A stretch of DNA of 12,962 bases from an uncultured Chlorobiaceae bacterium. GTDB taxonomy: Bacteria; Bacteroidota; Chlorobiia; Chlorobiales; Chlorobiaceae. A model generated the notes under the pieces. It ran no database searches. It was not told the origin of the DNA and was given only the letters and a program-made list of their open reading frames with translations. The stretch lies in contig CAIXCO010000215.1 in the NCBI GenBank assembly GCA_903917955.1, positions 1 to 12,962 on the forward strand, in the 5' to 3' direction. A program made the position numbers and the translations under genes. Positions 1 through 6,560 of the stretch are shown one piece after another. Numbering within the stretch: the stretch's first letter is position 1; each line of letters starts with the position of its first letter.

Positions 1-95
1 CCCAGGTGATCACCTCTTCCCATTCCGAACAGAGTAGTTAAGCCCTGGAGAGCCGATGGTACTGCCTAAAAGCGGGAGAGTAGGTCGTCGCCGAG
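1..95 (+). rRNA. rrf: 5S ribosomal RNA, 3' part
   Basis: This is the downstream part of a 5S rRNA that begins before the window. The conserved loop-B/helix-III core CCGAACAGAGTAGTTAAGCC is present at about 26-45, followed by the helix IV/V region and the 3' strand ending in GTCGCCGAG, which would pair with the missing 5' end. Roughly 20 bases of the 5' end are off the left edge, judged from the usual length near 115-120. The exact mature 3' end (about 93-97) cannot be fixed. It is presumably the last gene of a 16S-23S-5S operon and is followed directly by a strong terminator. Confidence 0.93.
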
Positions 96-102
96 TTTTT
101 AT

Positions 103-136
103 AAAAAGCCACTCAGAATTGAGTGGCTTTTTTTTT
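103..136 (+). terminator. Bidirectional rho-independent terminator (5S rRNA / pgl)
   Basis: A perfect 13-bp stem (103-115 with 120-132) closes a 4-base loop, GAAT. The 3' arm runs into nine T residues (128-136), so it terminates the rRNA operon on the plus strand. On the minus strand the same stem is followed by TTTTTATAAAAA, so it can also terminate pgl, whose stop codon lies at 145-147. Confidence 0.93.
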
Positions 137-144
137 GCCCCATT

Positions 145-948
145 TTACTGCCGGGCAGCAAACCAGAAGAGTCGTCCATTTTCGGGTTTGACGAGGCTTG
201 CTGGTACGTTCCTCTCATGTTCAATAAATATCCTTTCAGCCAGTTCGCATTTTTCGCGGCCAGTGGTAAAAAAAAGCACGTTCCGGGCATGGTTGATGAC
301 CGGCAGGGTGAGGGTCAGCCGCATTCCCGGAGGTTTGCCCTGTGGTGCATTGAGGGCAATCACCCATCGTTTGCGCTCTTGAAGCGCCTCTCTGTTATCT
401 GCAAAGAGTGATGCGGTATGGCCATCATCGCCCAGACCAAGCAGAATCAGGTCAAAGGGAGGATAACCCTCTGGTATCAAACTCCTCTCAGTCGAGAAAA
501 ATGTGCGGATAGCCGTTTCGTAGCCTCTTGCTGCCCTATCCGTATCAGCCTCTTCAGCGGCCATTCTGAAGAGGTGATCGTCAGCAATGCCAGAGTGCAG
601 CAGCAGGCTCTCCCTGACCATTCGGTAATTGCTGTCAGGATGGTCAGGCGGCACACACCGCTCATCCCCCTGGAAAAGCCTTATGTTCGGCGGCAGAAAA
701 TGGAGGGTCAGCTTATCTCCAGTGTTGTTGCCGGGCATTGCAAGACCGTAGTGCTCAAGAATCTCCGACGAAACCCCTTGTGCAAGTTTTTCATAGAGGA
801 GTCGGGGAGAGTTTCCGCCAGCAAGTACCAGCGAAAACATCCCATGATCAGCCACTGCGTGCCATGCTTCAGCAATAATCACCGCTACGGCGTGCTCCGT
901 TATCTCCTTCTCGTTGCCACTGTAAAAGAATTTTCGATCTGCGCTCAT
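145..948 (-). CDS. pgl: 6-phosphogluconolactonase
   Basis: This 267-residue cytosolic enzyme hydrolyses 6-phosphoglucono-delta-lactone to 6-phosphogluconate, the second step of the oxidative pentose phosphate pathway. The glucosamine-6-phosphate isomerase/6PGL fold is shown by the sugar-phosphate loop GGNSPRLLYE (about residues 44-53), GDERCVPPDHPDSNY (94-108) and the family signature LLGLGDDGHTASLF (169-182). RLTLTLPVIN (210-219) is also typical. Length is normal for the family. The start MSADRKFFYSG gives the usual N-terminus, though there is no clear Shine-Dalgarno sequence. The gene converges on the 5S rRNA and shares its terminator. It is divergent from the membrane-protein gene at 1297 and no pentose-phosphate partner is next to it here. 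The family is certain; the glucosamine-6-phosphate deaminase alternative is unlikely given the signature. Confidence 0.95.
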   Translation of the reverse strand: MSADRKFFYSGNEKEITEHAVAVIIAEAWHAVADHGMFSLVLAGGNSPRLLYEKLAQGVSSEILEHYGLAMPGNNTGDKLTLHFLPPNIRLFQGDERCVPPDHPDSNYRMVRESLLLHSGIADDHLFRMAAEEADTDRAARGYETAIRTFFSTERSLIPEGYPPFDLILLGLGDDGHTASLFADNREALQERKRWVIALNAPQGKPPGMRLTLTLPVINHARNVLFFTTGREKCELAERIFIEHERNVPASLVKPENGRLFWFAARQ

Positions 949-1283
949 CTTGGTTATGGTTCAATTTGTGAGGCAAAAATAGCCAGTCGACACAGTGTTC
1001 CCTCCGAACCGCAGTTATCGTCCGAAAGGTTCCTTTGATCGGAATTCCTCTGGTATCAATGGAAAATGTTCTGAAAGTGGTTTCTTGAGTATAAAGAGTT
1101 GCTGTGGCTACTTTTCTATGTAGCAATGGCGATTATTATTGGTGAATCTCTCTCTCTTTTGTAACTTCGTGACATAATATAAGCAAGCTCTGCCGTTTTC
1201 TGTGGCTTGGCTTTTTCATGCTTGCAGGAATATCTTGTCTTTTCCTGTGGTAGGTTGTCGTTTAAGGCTAAATGTTTAAACAT
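949..1283. other. Divergent intergenic region, pgl / membrane-protein gene
   Basis: This spacer between two divergent genes must hold both promoters. A CATAAT box (1173-1178) could be a plus-strand -10, but no matching -35 is seen 16-18 bases upstream. A 5-bp hairpin (1107-1111 with 1120-1124) lacks a T tract. Reading both strands I found no convincing small gene; the open frames are short and lack protein-like composition. Confidence 0.4.
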
Positions 1284-1287
1284 GGAG
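1284..1287 (+). promoter_or_regulatory. Shine-Dalgarno GGAG that decides the start at 1297
   Basis: GGAG lies nine bases before the ATG at 1297. It favours that start over the in-frame ATGs at 1282 and 1288 and over the longer open frame reaching back to 1207. It is the only strong Shine-Dalgarno match I found before a gene in this window. Confidence 0.55.
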
Positions 1288-1296
1288 ATGGCTATC

Positions 1297-1953
1297 ATGG
1301 CGGCCTTTGATTTTGGTGTAAAAGTCGATCCGCAGGTGTTCGACAAGCAGCTTAATACTCCCTGTGTCCTCAATGTTCAGGAGCATATAAAGCATGGCTG
1401 GGAGATGTTCAAGGAGCATGTCGGTGAGTTTGTGGGTTTTACGCTTATTGTCTTCGTGGCCTATGCTGTAATTTCAAGAGTTGCTTCTGCTGGATCGGTT
1501 ATCATTTCCGGAGTGGTTGCATCGCTCACCGCTGGATACGCTATAGCGGCATTCAGGCTGTTGAGTGGGCAGCAGCTTGAATTTGCAGATTTTTTCAAGG
1601 GGTTTAACTATTTCCTGCCTCTTTTTCTTGCCACTCTTGCCGGTAGTTTTCTGCTCATTATTGGTTTTGTTCTGCTCATCATTCCGGGAATCTACCTGGC
1701 AGTAGCCTATATGTTCACCTCCTTTCTTATTATTGACTACCGCATGGAGTTCTGGCAGGCAATGGAAATAAGCCGTAAAATTATTACTAAAAACTGGGTT
1801 GCATTTTTTGGTTTTTCTTTTGCACTTTTTGCCATTAACCTTCTTGGATTTCTTACTTTTGGTGTTGGTCTTCTGGTCACCATTCCTGTTACGGCCTGTG
1901 CTGCAGCAATTGCCTACAGGGAGATCATCGGGTTGTACTCGACTGAGTGGTAG
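1297..1953 (+). CDS. Multi-pass integral membrane protein (DUF975/DUF4013-like)
   Basis: The predicted product is a 218-residue inner-membrane protein of unknown function. After a soluble N-terminus (about 1-30) and an amphipathic stretch (HIKHGWEMFKEHVGEF, 30-45) come hydrophobic segments near 46-60, 66-88, 105-132, 133-147 and 168-207. The pattern LIIPGIYLAVAYMF then LIIDYRMEFWQAMEISRKI and a final long hydrophobic pair ending AYREIIG is typical of bacterial membrane proteins grouped around DUF975/DUF4013 or the glycerophosphodiester phosphodiesterase membrane domain. No catalytic motif is seen. The start at 1297 is chosen because of a GGAG nine bases upstream; 1282 and 1288 are alternatives. 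A DUF4282 gene follows after 78 bases and a small hairpin. The family link is by pattern only, so function is left open. Confidence 0.85.
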   Translation: MAAFDFGVKVDPQVFDKQLNTPCVLNVQEHIKHGWEMFKEHVGEFVGFTLIVFVAYAVISRVASAGSVIISGVVASLTAGYAIAAFRLLSGQQLEFADFFKGFNYFLPLFLATLAGSFLLIIGFVLLIIPGIYLAVAYMFTSFLIIDYRMEFWQAMEISRKIITKNWVAFFGFSFALFAINLLGFLTFGVGLLVTIPVTACAAAIAYREIIGLYSTEW

Positions 1954-1972
1954 AGGGGCGCTCTGGTTTAAT
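1943..1972 (+). promoter_or_regulatory. Weak promoter-like element before the DUF4282 gene
   Basis: TTTAAT (1967-1972) is a 5/6 match to a -10 box. Eighteen bases upstream is a poor -35, CTGAGT (1943-1948), which overlaps the end of the preceding gene. The 14-mer GCTCTGGTTTAATT (1960-1973) that includes the -10 recurs exactly at 4047-4060, in the better promoter candidate before the L,D-transpeptidase genes. The call rests mainly on that similarity. Confidence 0.25.
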
Positions 1973-1986
1973 TACTTTGGTTTTTT

Positions 1987-2010
1987 ATGCTGAACAGTTC
2001 AGCATTTATT
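1987..2010 (+). terminator. Small hairpin with T-rich tail, possible weak terminator or attenuator
   Basis: ATGCTGAA (1987-1994) pairs with TTCAGCAT (1998-2005) around a 3-base loop and is followed by TTATTT. The stem is AT-rich and short and the T tract is interrupted, so it may only reduce read-through from the upstream membrane-protein gene. It could instead be an operator, since it is a near-perfect palindrome between the promoter-like element and the DUF4282 start. Confidence 0.35.
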
Positions 2011-2031
2011 TAATAACTAAAAAACAGTCGC

Positions 2032-2340
2032 ATGGACACAAGCAGTTTTTTTGGCAAGCTCTTTGACCTTTCATTCAAGGAGTTTATCACTCTCCAGATC
2101 ATAAAGTATCTTTATGTGCTCGGGATTATTTTTTCGGCTTTTATGGCTATCGTTATGCTGATCGGGGGATTTATGCAACTTCGTTCTGATTTGGGCAAGG
2201 CTGTTTTTAGTATTCTCTTTTCGCCAGTGGTTTTTCTTCTTGTAACACTCTCGGTAAGGCTTGCTCTTGAAGCGCTTGTTGCAACATTCCGTATTGCAGA
2301 GAATACAACCAAGCTGGTTGAGCAGGGCGAGCACAAGTAA
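2032..2340 (+). CDS. DUF4282 domain-containing membrane protein
   Basis: The product is a 102-residue membrane protein whose whole length fits DUF4282. The hallmark N-terminus SFFGKLFDLSFKEFITLQII (about 5-24) precedes a first transmembrane helix (about 26-47). A short loop and a second helix (about 58-80) follow, then the typical tail RLALEALVATFRIAENTTKL (76-95). Function is unknown; in other bacteria the domain occurs in small inner-membrane proteins of uncharacterised role. There is no Shine-Dalgarno sequence before the ATG. The next gene, also a membrane protein, starts 85 bases downstream on the same strand. Confidence 0.9.
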   Translation: MDTSSFFGKLFDLSFKEFITLQIIKYLYVLGIIFSAFMAIVMLIGGFMQLRSDLGKAVFSILFSPVVFLLVTLSVRLALEALVATFRIAENTTKLVEQGEHK

Positions 2341-2425
2341 CCGTGATGCGGGTTGTTACGGCAAAAGGAAAAAAATGGATTAAGTAACTGTCAGTCTCTT
2401 GAGTTAACCTTTAAAGCATAAACTT

Positions 2426-2923
2426 ATGTCAGAAAAAACATCCAATGAAACAAAGGCAGATGTGAAGGGAGTGTTGTCTCAGCTCGAAGGGCTTCTTGAT
2501 GAGTATATGGTTCAGAAAGCCCCATTTACCTTGCCGAAAGAGGTCAAAGAGTTTATTGTTAATGTGTCACCATATCTGATTATTGTTTTCGCGGTTATGG
2601 CGTTACCACTGATTCTTGCTGCCCTGGGTATTACTGCCATTTTTTCTCCATTTGCGATGATGGGTGGTTATGGATATGGATTTGCATGGGGGTATGGCGC
2701 AATTGTCGGGCTTGTGGTTGCGGTTGTTACGATTATCATGGAAATTGTTGCGGTTCCGGGATTATTCAAACGCACCGAAGCCGCGTGGAGATTGCTTTTT
2801 TATGTAAGCATTCTCACTCTGATTGGAAATATTCTTTCTCTCAGCGGCATTATCAGTGGAATTATCGGCGCAATTATTGGTTGGTACATTTTGTTCCAGG
2901 TAAAAGAGTTGTACAAGAATTAA
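2426..2923 (+). CDS. Hypothetical membrane protein with Gly/Tyr-rich segment
   Basis: I do not recognise a named family in this 165-residue protein. A charged N-terminus (1-30) with an amphipathic helix (VKGVLSQLEGLLDEYM, 13-28) and a LPKEVKEFI segment (36-44) leads into hydrophobic segments near 48-74, 91-112, 122-137 and 139-157. Between the first two is an unusual Gly/Tyr/aromatic run, MMGGYGYGFAWGYG (78-91). The C-terminus is short and charged (VKELYKN). It sits between the DUF4282 gene and the SIMPL gene, all on the same strand, which suggests a shared envelope role. No Shine-Dalgarno sequence is visible. It is probably a real gene, since codon use and hydrophobic pattern are consistent throughout; function unknown. 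Confidence 0.82.
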   Translation: MSEKTSNETKADVKGVLSQLEGLLDEYMVQKAPFTLPKEVKEFIVNVSPYLIIVFAVMALPLILAALGITAIFSPFAMMGGYGYGFAWGYGAIVGLVVAVVTIIMEIVAVPGLFKRTEAAWRLLFYVSILTLIGNILSLSGIISGIIGAIIGWYILFQVKELYKN

Positions 2924-2985
2924 CAACAGAACCTCGTAGGAGCGTGCCGTGGCGTGCCCTCTTCATGGCTGAACGTTTAACAGTA

Positions 2986-3726
2986 ATGAAAAAAGTATCC
3001 ATGAAAAAAAAGTTGATTTTTTTCACTCTCTGGTTGCTTGTTGGAGTGGCGGGTTTTTCTCTGAGGGCGTATGCTGAAGAGAGCCAGATTGTGGTTTCGG
3101 CCTCGGGAAAAGTGTCGGTAAAGCCTGATATGGCGGAGTTTGGCGTTGTCGCACAATCGAATGCGAAAAGTGCGGAGAGGGCTGCTGCCGAGACCGCCGA
3201 GAAGTATCGCCGTGTGCAGGCTGAACTTCGGACAGCTTCTGTTTCTCTTGAAGATGCTCCTACGGCAAGCTATACGGTCTCCCCCAACTGGGAGTGGAAT
3301 CAGTCGCTGGGGAAGAGCATTTTAGTGGGTTACACTGCTCGTCATGTCATCATGGTCAAGGTACGCAACCTCGGCATCATTGGCAGGGCAATTGACGCAG
3401 CAGTACAGGCTGGAGCTGATGAAGTGCAGAACATCACCTTTTCGTCGAGCAGTTATGAAAAGCTTCGTCAGCAGGCGCTTGCTGTTGCGGTTGGCAATGC
3501 CCGAAAAGATGCAGCAGTCATGGCTGATGCGGCAGGTGGGCATCTCGGCCAGTTGATTGAGGTCGCCGTCAGTCAGCCGCAGTACGTCGGCAGACCGGCG
3601 ATGGATGTGATGGCTCTGAGGGCCGCCCCGGCTCCCATTCCCACTGAAATAGCACCCTCTGAGCAGGATATCGTGGTCACGGTGACTTCACGCTGGCGTT
3701 TTATCGTCTCTCCCGCAGGAAAGTAG
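2986..3726 (+). CDS. Secreted SIMPL domain protein (DUF541, YggE-like)
   Basis: The 246-residue product is predicted to be periplasmic. A signal peptide covers about residues 1-30: a Lys-rich start MKKVSMKKK, a hydrophobic core and likely cleavage after AYA. The mature part is a single SIMPL/DUF541 domain, opening with IVVSASGKVSVKPDMAEF (35-52) and containing the conserved ARKDAAVMADAAG block and the C-terminal DIVVTVTSRWRF strand. Family members such as E. coli YggE are linked to oxidative-stress defence, and others to outer-membrane or periplasmic oligomers; the role here is inferred only. The frame is open back to 2686, but that overlaps the preceding gene, so the start is placed at the ATG giving a normal signal peptide. 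ATGs at 2965 and 3001 are alternatives. The gene starts 62 bases after the preceding membrane-protein gene. Confidence 0.9.
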   Translation: MKKVSMKKKLIFFTLWLLVGVAGFSLRAYAEESQIVVSASGKVSVKPDMAEFGVVAQSNAKSAERAAAETAEKYRRVQAELRTASVSLEDAPTASYTVSPNWEWNQSLGKSILVGYTARHVIMVKVRNLGIIGRAIDAAVQAGADEVQNITFSSSSYEKLRQQALAVAVGNARKDAAVMADAAGGHLGQLIEVAVSQPQYVGRPAMDVMALRAAPAPIPTEIAPSEQDIVVTVTSRWRFIVSPAGK

Positions 3727-4029
3727 TTCGGTCAAAAGAGTTCACAGCCATAATCGCCTGAGAGTGGTGTTCCGTCAGACAAGTTGAACTGACCTCTGCA
3801 TCGTTTTCATCTCAGGCTTTGCCTGAAAATTAATGAAGCTCCGGTACGGATTAAGAGGCCTTCGGAGCTTCGCCGGGAGATCGGTCGAGTTTGACCCTTA
3901 CGAAAAAAAACTTATCTTTATCCTTCGTATTGTGCCCTGCTTCGCATTCATGTTTAACTGCAGGAAAGTTCTTTTTGATAATTGCTTTCCTTCGGGGAGT
4001 TGCGAAGATGTTATGTTTGTATTTGCCAG
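3727..4029. other. Gene-free spacer with two hairpins
   Basis: About 300 bases lie between the SIMPL gene and the promoter of the transpeptidase pair. The spacer holds a hairpin TCAGGC-TTT-GCCTGA (3812-3826) and a 9-bp stem GAAGCTCCG/CGGAGCTTC (3835-3843 with 3863-3871). Neither has a T tract, so neither is a standard terminator. A 66-codon frame at 3833-4033 starts inside the second hairpin and is Arg/Phe/Cys-rich with no recognisable feature; I do not treat it as a gene. The spacer could be a structured non-coding element or a dispersed repeat, but only a single copy is visible here. Confidence 0.4.
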
Positions 4030-4059
4030 TTGAACTTTCAGGGAGTGCTCTGGTTTAAT
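4030..4059 (+). promoter_or_regulatory. Sigma70-type promoter candidate for the L,D-transpeptidase operon
   Basis: The -35 candidate TTGAAC (4030-4035) and the -10 TTTAAT (4054-4059) are separated by 18 bases. This places the transcription start near 4066, only about 14 bases before the ATG at 4080, so the leader would be very short and without a Shine-Dalgarno sequence. This is the best promoter match on the plus strand of the window. Confidence 0.5.
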
Positions 4060-4079
4060 TCAGTATGTAGTACATTTGT

Positions 4080-4808
4080 ATGATTATCCGATTGCTGATG
4101 GTATTTGTTCTGTTTGTTGTGTTGGCTTTTCCGGTACAGGGTCACTCGCTCTCTTTTGACATAAATCCTTTTAACAATAATAGTTCTGTATTTTCAAAAT
4201 TTCCTGCACTCAGCGGCAAGATAAGTTCGAGGGTTCTGGCTATGGCTCTTGAGGGATATCGCACCCTTAAAGAGCAGGGCAAAGTAAGCCGTGACGGGAT
4301 TTTGACGGTTATTGATTTCGACAGGCCTTCAGTCGATGAACGCATGTTTGTTATTGATGTTAACCGAGGCCAGTTGCTTTATTCTGCGCTTGTTGCGCAT
4401 GGCAGGGGCAGCGGCGATAACTATGCTGAGAGTTTTTCCAATATTCCAGGATCCTTTCAGAGCAGTCTTGGCTTTTATACAACAGGTGACACTTATGACG
4501 GCAAAAATGGTTATTCGCTCAGGCTTCAGGGTATGGAGAGGGGGATTAACGATAATGCTGAATCAAGAAGCATTGTCATTCATGGCGCGAATTACGTTTC
4601 TTACGATTTTATAAAAAAACACGGGCGTCTTGGAAGAAGTGAGGGGTGCCCGGCTCTCTCTTTTGATACGTTTCAGCAGGTAATTGATCTTATCAAAGGG
4701 GGCAGTTGCCTCTTTATTTACCACGAGGGCAAAGAGTATGCCGACAAATCAACTATTTTTGTCCCAGATCTTGCCCGTCGTCAGCCTGTTTCTGACCAGT
4801 TTTCATAA
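4080..4808 (+). CDS. Murein L,D-transpeptidase catalytic domain protein (YkuD_2 type)
   Basis: The product has 242 residues and is exported, with an N-terminal hydrophobic signal (about 1-21, MIIRLLMVFVLFVVLAFPVQG). The mature protein is a YkuD_2-type domain: FVIDVNRGQLLYSALVAHG (about 91-109), then the catalytic block with SIVIHGANY (His168) and GRLGRSEGCPAL (Cys190). Cys190 is the expected nucleophile in the S-x-G-C context, with His168 as its partner. L,D-transpeptidases cross-link peptidoglycan stems at the third residue or attach proteins to it; which reaction this one performs cannot be told. Length is usual for the subfamily, which is common in Bacteroidetes and Chlorobi. A second, YcbB-type transpeptidase starts 15 bases after its stop, so the two are almost certainly co-transcribed. 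Confidence 0.92.
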   Translation: MIIRLLMVFVLFVVLAFPVQGHSLSFDINPFNNNSSVFSKFPALSGKISSRVLAMALEGYRTLKEQGKVSRDGILTVIDFDRPSVDERMFVIDVNRGQLLYSALVAHGRGSGDNYAESFSNIPGSFQSSLGFYTTGDTYDGKNGYSLRLQGMERGINDNAESRSIVIHGANYVSYDFIKKHGRLGRSEGCPALSFDTFQQVIDLIKGGSCLFIYHEGKEYADKSTIFVPDLARRQPVSDQFS

Positions 4809-4823
4809 CAGATGGTGTGACCT

Positions 4824-6503
4824 ATGATTGGAATTTTTCTGTTCTTGCTTGCCTTCAGTCCGGTACAACCTGTTCAGGTAAAACCAGCGCTCAGTCAGCC
4901 GGAACAGATTCAGTCACAGAGTGCGCCTACAGTGGGCATTATTCCTCAAAAGATCCATGACCGCTTTGACTGGCTGATTCGGCAAAAGAGCCATGAAGGT
5001 GGCGGTGCAAGAGCTCTTTTCAATATCAAGCTTGAGCGCTTCTATGCAGCAAGGGGGTTTCAGCCTGTCTGGACAACCCGGATTATGGTTGCTGAACTGA
5101 TGGGTGCGGTTGATGAAGCTGTTGATGACGGCCTTGATCCTTCGGACTATCATATTCGGGAGATCAGGGACTTTTACAGCAAGCCGCCTGCAACACCTCA
5201 GCAGATGGCCTGTTACGATATCCTCTTGACTGAATCTTTTTTTACTCTTGCCAGCCATCTTCGTTACGGAAAGATTGACCCTGAGACCCTTGATATACAC
5301 CTGGATCTGCGTCACGAGCGCAATCGCAGCGCTCTTGACTACAAGCTTCATCGTGCCATTGTTTCCCAGCAGATTGCCGCAGTCATCAAAGAGCTTCGAT
5401 TGCAGCACCCGACTTACGATCACCTCAAAAAAGGGCTTGGACGTTATCGTACAATTGCGCGTGAAGGTGGCTGGCCTCTTTTGGCGGAAGGGCCTAAGCT
5501 GCAGGAGGGAGCAAGAGAGAGTCGTGTTGTGATGCTGCGTCAGCGTCTCAAGGTGTCTGGTGATATCTCTTCTTTGAGTGCCGATACCTCAACGGTTTAC
5601 GGCAGAGAGTTGGTGGAGGGCGTTAAGCGTTTTCAGAAGCGGAACGGCATGGAGGCTGATGGTGTGGTTGGAGCCTCAACTCTCCGCACATTGAATGTCT
5701 CTGTGGCGCATCGTATTGATGAGATTCGTCTCAATCTTGAGCGGTGCCGATGGTTTTTAGGTGACCTTGAGCCGACCTGCATTCTGGTAAATGTTGCCGA
5801 CTTTACCCTTCGTTATGTCGAAAATGGCAGCAATCGGTGGAGTACGCGGGTTATTGTTGGAAAACCTGGGCGTGAAACCCCGCTTTTCAGGGCTGACATG
5901 CAGTACGTTATCCTCAATCCTCAATGGGTCATTCCGCCAACCATTCTTGCCAAAGATGCCCTTCCCGCCCTTCGCAAAAGCAGCTCCTACCTTTCTCATA
6001 AAAATCTGAGGATTATTGCTTCGAACGGCAGCGTCGTTGACCCTGCATCAGTCAACTGGTCACAGTATTCAGCCGGGACTTTTCCCTATCGCCTTCAGCA
6101 GAGTGCCGGAGATCAAGGTTCACTGGGTAGAGTCAAGTTTATGCTTCCGAACCCCTATATCGTCTACCTGCACGATACGCCACATAAGGAGCTTTTTAAC
6201 GAGAGCACAAGAACATTCAGTTCAGGGTGTATCAGGGTACAAAACCCTGTGGATCTTGCTGCTTTGGTGTTGCGTGACAGTGTACGCTGGAGCAAAGAGA
6301 GGATTTTGGCTGCAATCAAGGGCGGAAAAACAAAAACGATTTTCCTTTCAAAGTGGATTCCGGTCTATATTCTTTATCAGACCGTTACGGATGAGGGTGG
6401 CGAACTTCACTTTCTTGATGATGTCTACAATCGTGACGACAGGGTCTTAAAGGCACTCAATAGTCCACTCCCCCAATACAAGACGGAAAACGGCGGTTTG
6501 TAA
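4824..6503 (+). CDS. L,D-transpeptidase, YcbB/LdtD family
   Basis: This 559-residue protein has an N-terminal hydrophobic segment (about 1-15) acting as signal or anchor. A scaffold region (about 50-220) carries LERFYAARGFQPVWT and the FxxLASHLRYGKIDPE motif typical of the YcbB N-terminal domain. A peptidoglycan-binding PGB_1 repeat follows (about 235-290, VEGVKRFQKRNGMEADGVVG). The YkuD catalytic domain (about 320-480) contains YLHDTP (His450) and TFSSGCIRVQN (nucleophile Cys469), a 19-residue spacing that fits the family. The role is peptidoglycan 3-3 cross-linking in the periplasm. Length is close to that of E. coli LdtD (about 615) with a shorter N-terminus. It follows the YkuD_2 gene by 15 bases and ends just before a terminator shared with csmB. 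Confidence 0.94.
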   Translation: MIGIFLFLLAFSPVQPVQVKPALSQPEQIQSQSAPTVGIIPQKIHDRFDWLIRQKSHEGGGARALFNIKLERFYAARGFQPVWTTRIMVAELMGAVDEAVDDGLDPSDYHIREIRDFYSKPPATPQQMACYDILLTESFFTLASHLRYGKIDPETLDIHLDLRHERNRSALDYKLHRAIVSQQIAAVIKELRLQHPTYDHLKKGLGRYRTIAREGGWPLLAEGPKLQEGARESRVVMLRQRLKVSGDISSLSADTSTVYGRELVEGVKRFQKRNGMEADGVVGASTLRTLNVSVAHRIDEIRLNLERCRWFLGDLEPTCILVNVADFTLRYVENGSNRWSTRVIVGKPGRETPLFRADMQYVILNPQWVIPPTILAKDALPALRKSSSYLSHKNLRIIASNGSVVDPASVNWSQYSAGTFPYRLQQSAGDQGSLGRVKFMLPNPYIVYLHDTPHKELFNESTRTFSSGCIRVQNPVDLAALVLRDSVRWSKERILAAIKGGKTKTIFLSKWIPVYILYQTVTDEGGELHFLDDVYNRDDRVLKALNSPLPQYKTENGGL

Positions 6504-6507
6504 ATAA

Positions 6508-6545
6508 AAAAAGCACCTTGTGCGAGATGCATAAGGTGCTTTTTC
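6508..6545 (+). terminator. Bidirectional terminator between the transpeptidase operon and csmB
   Basis: AAAAAGCACCTT (6508-6519) pairs perfectly with AAGGTGCTTTTT (6533-6544) around a 13-base loop. On the plus strand the stem ends in five T residues, closing the L,D-transpeptidase operon four bases after its stop codon. On the minus strand the T tract is longer (seven T, 6506-6512) and lies just beyond the csmB stop, so termination should be stronger in that direction. Confidence 0.9.
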
Positions 6546-6560
6546 AATAAAAACTGCTAC

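Noticed and set aside
418..1038. 206-codon plus-strand open frame over pgl
   Set aside because: It is opposite a clear 6-phosphogluconolactonase gene and its translation lacks any recognisable feature.
2937..2965. Longer start for the SIMPL protein at ATG 2965 after TAGGAG (2937-2942)
   Set aside because: The GGAG lies over 20 bases before that ATG, too far for a ribosome site, and the extension would put extra residues before a normal signal peptide.
3833..4033. 66-codon plus-strand open frame between the SIMPL gene and the transpeptidase genes
   Set aside because: It starts within a hairpin, lacks a ribosome site, and its Arg/Phe/Cys-rich composition does not look like a protein. Kept only as part of the spacer description.
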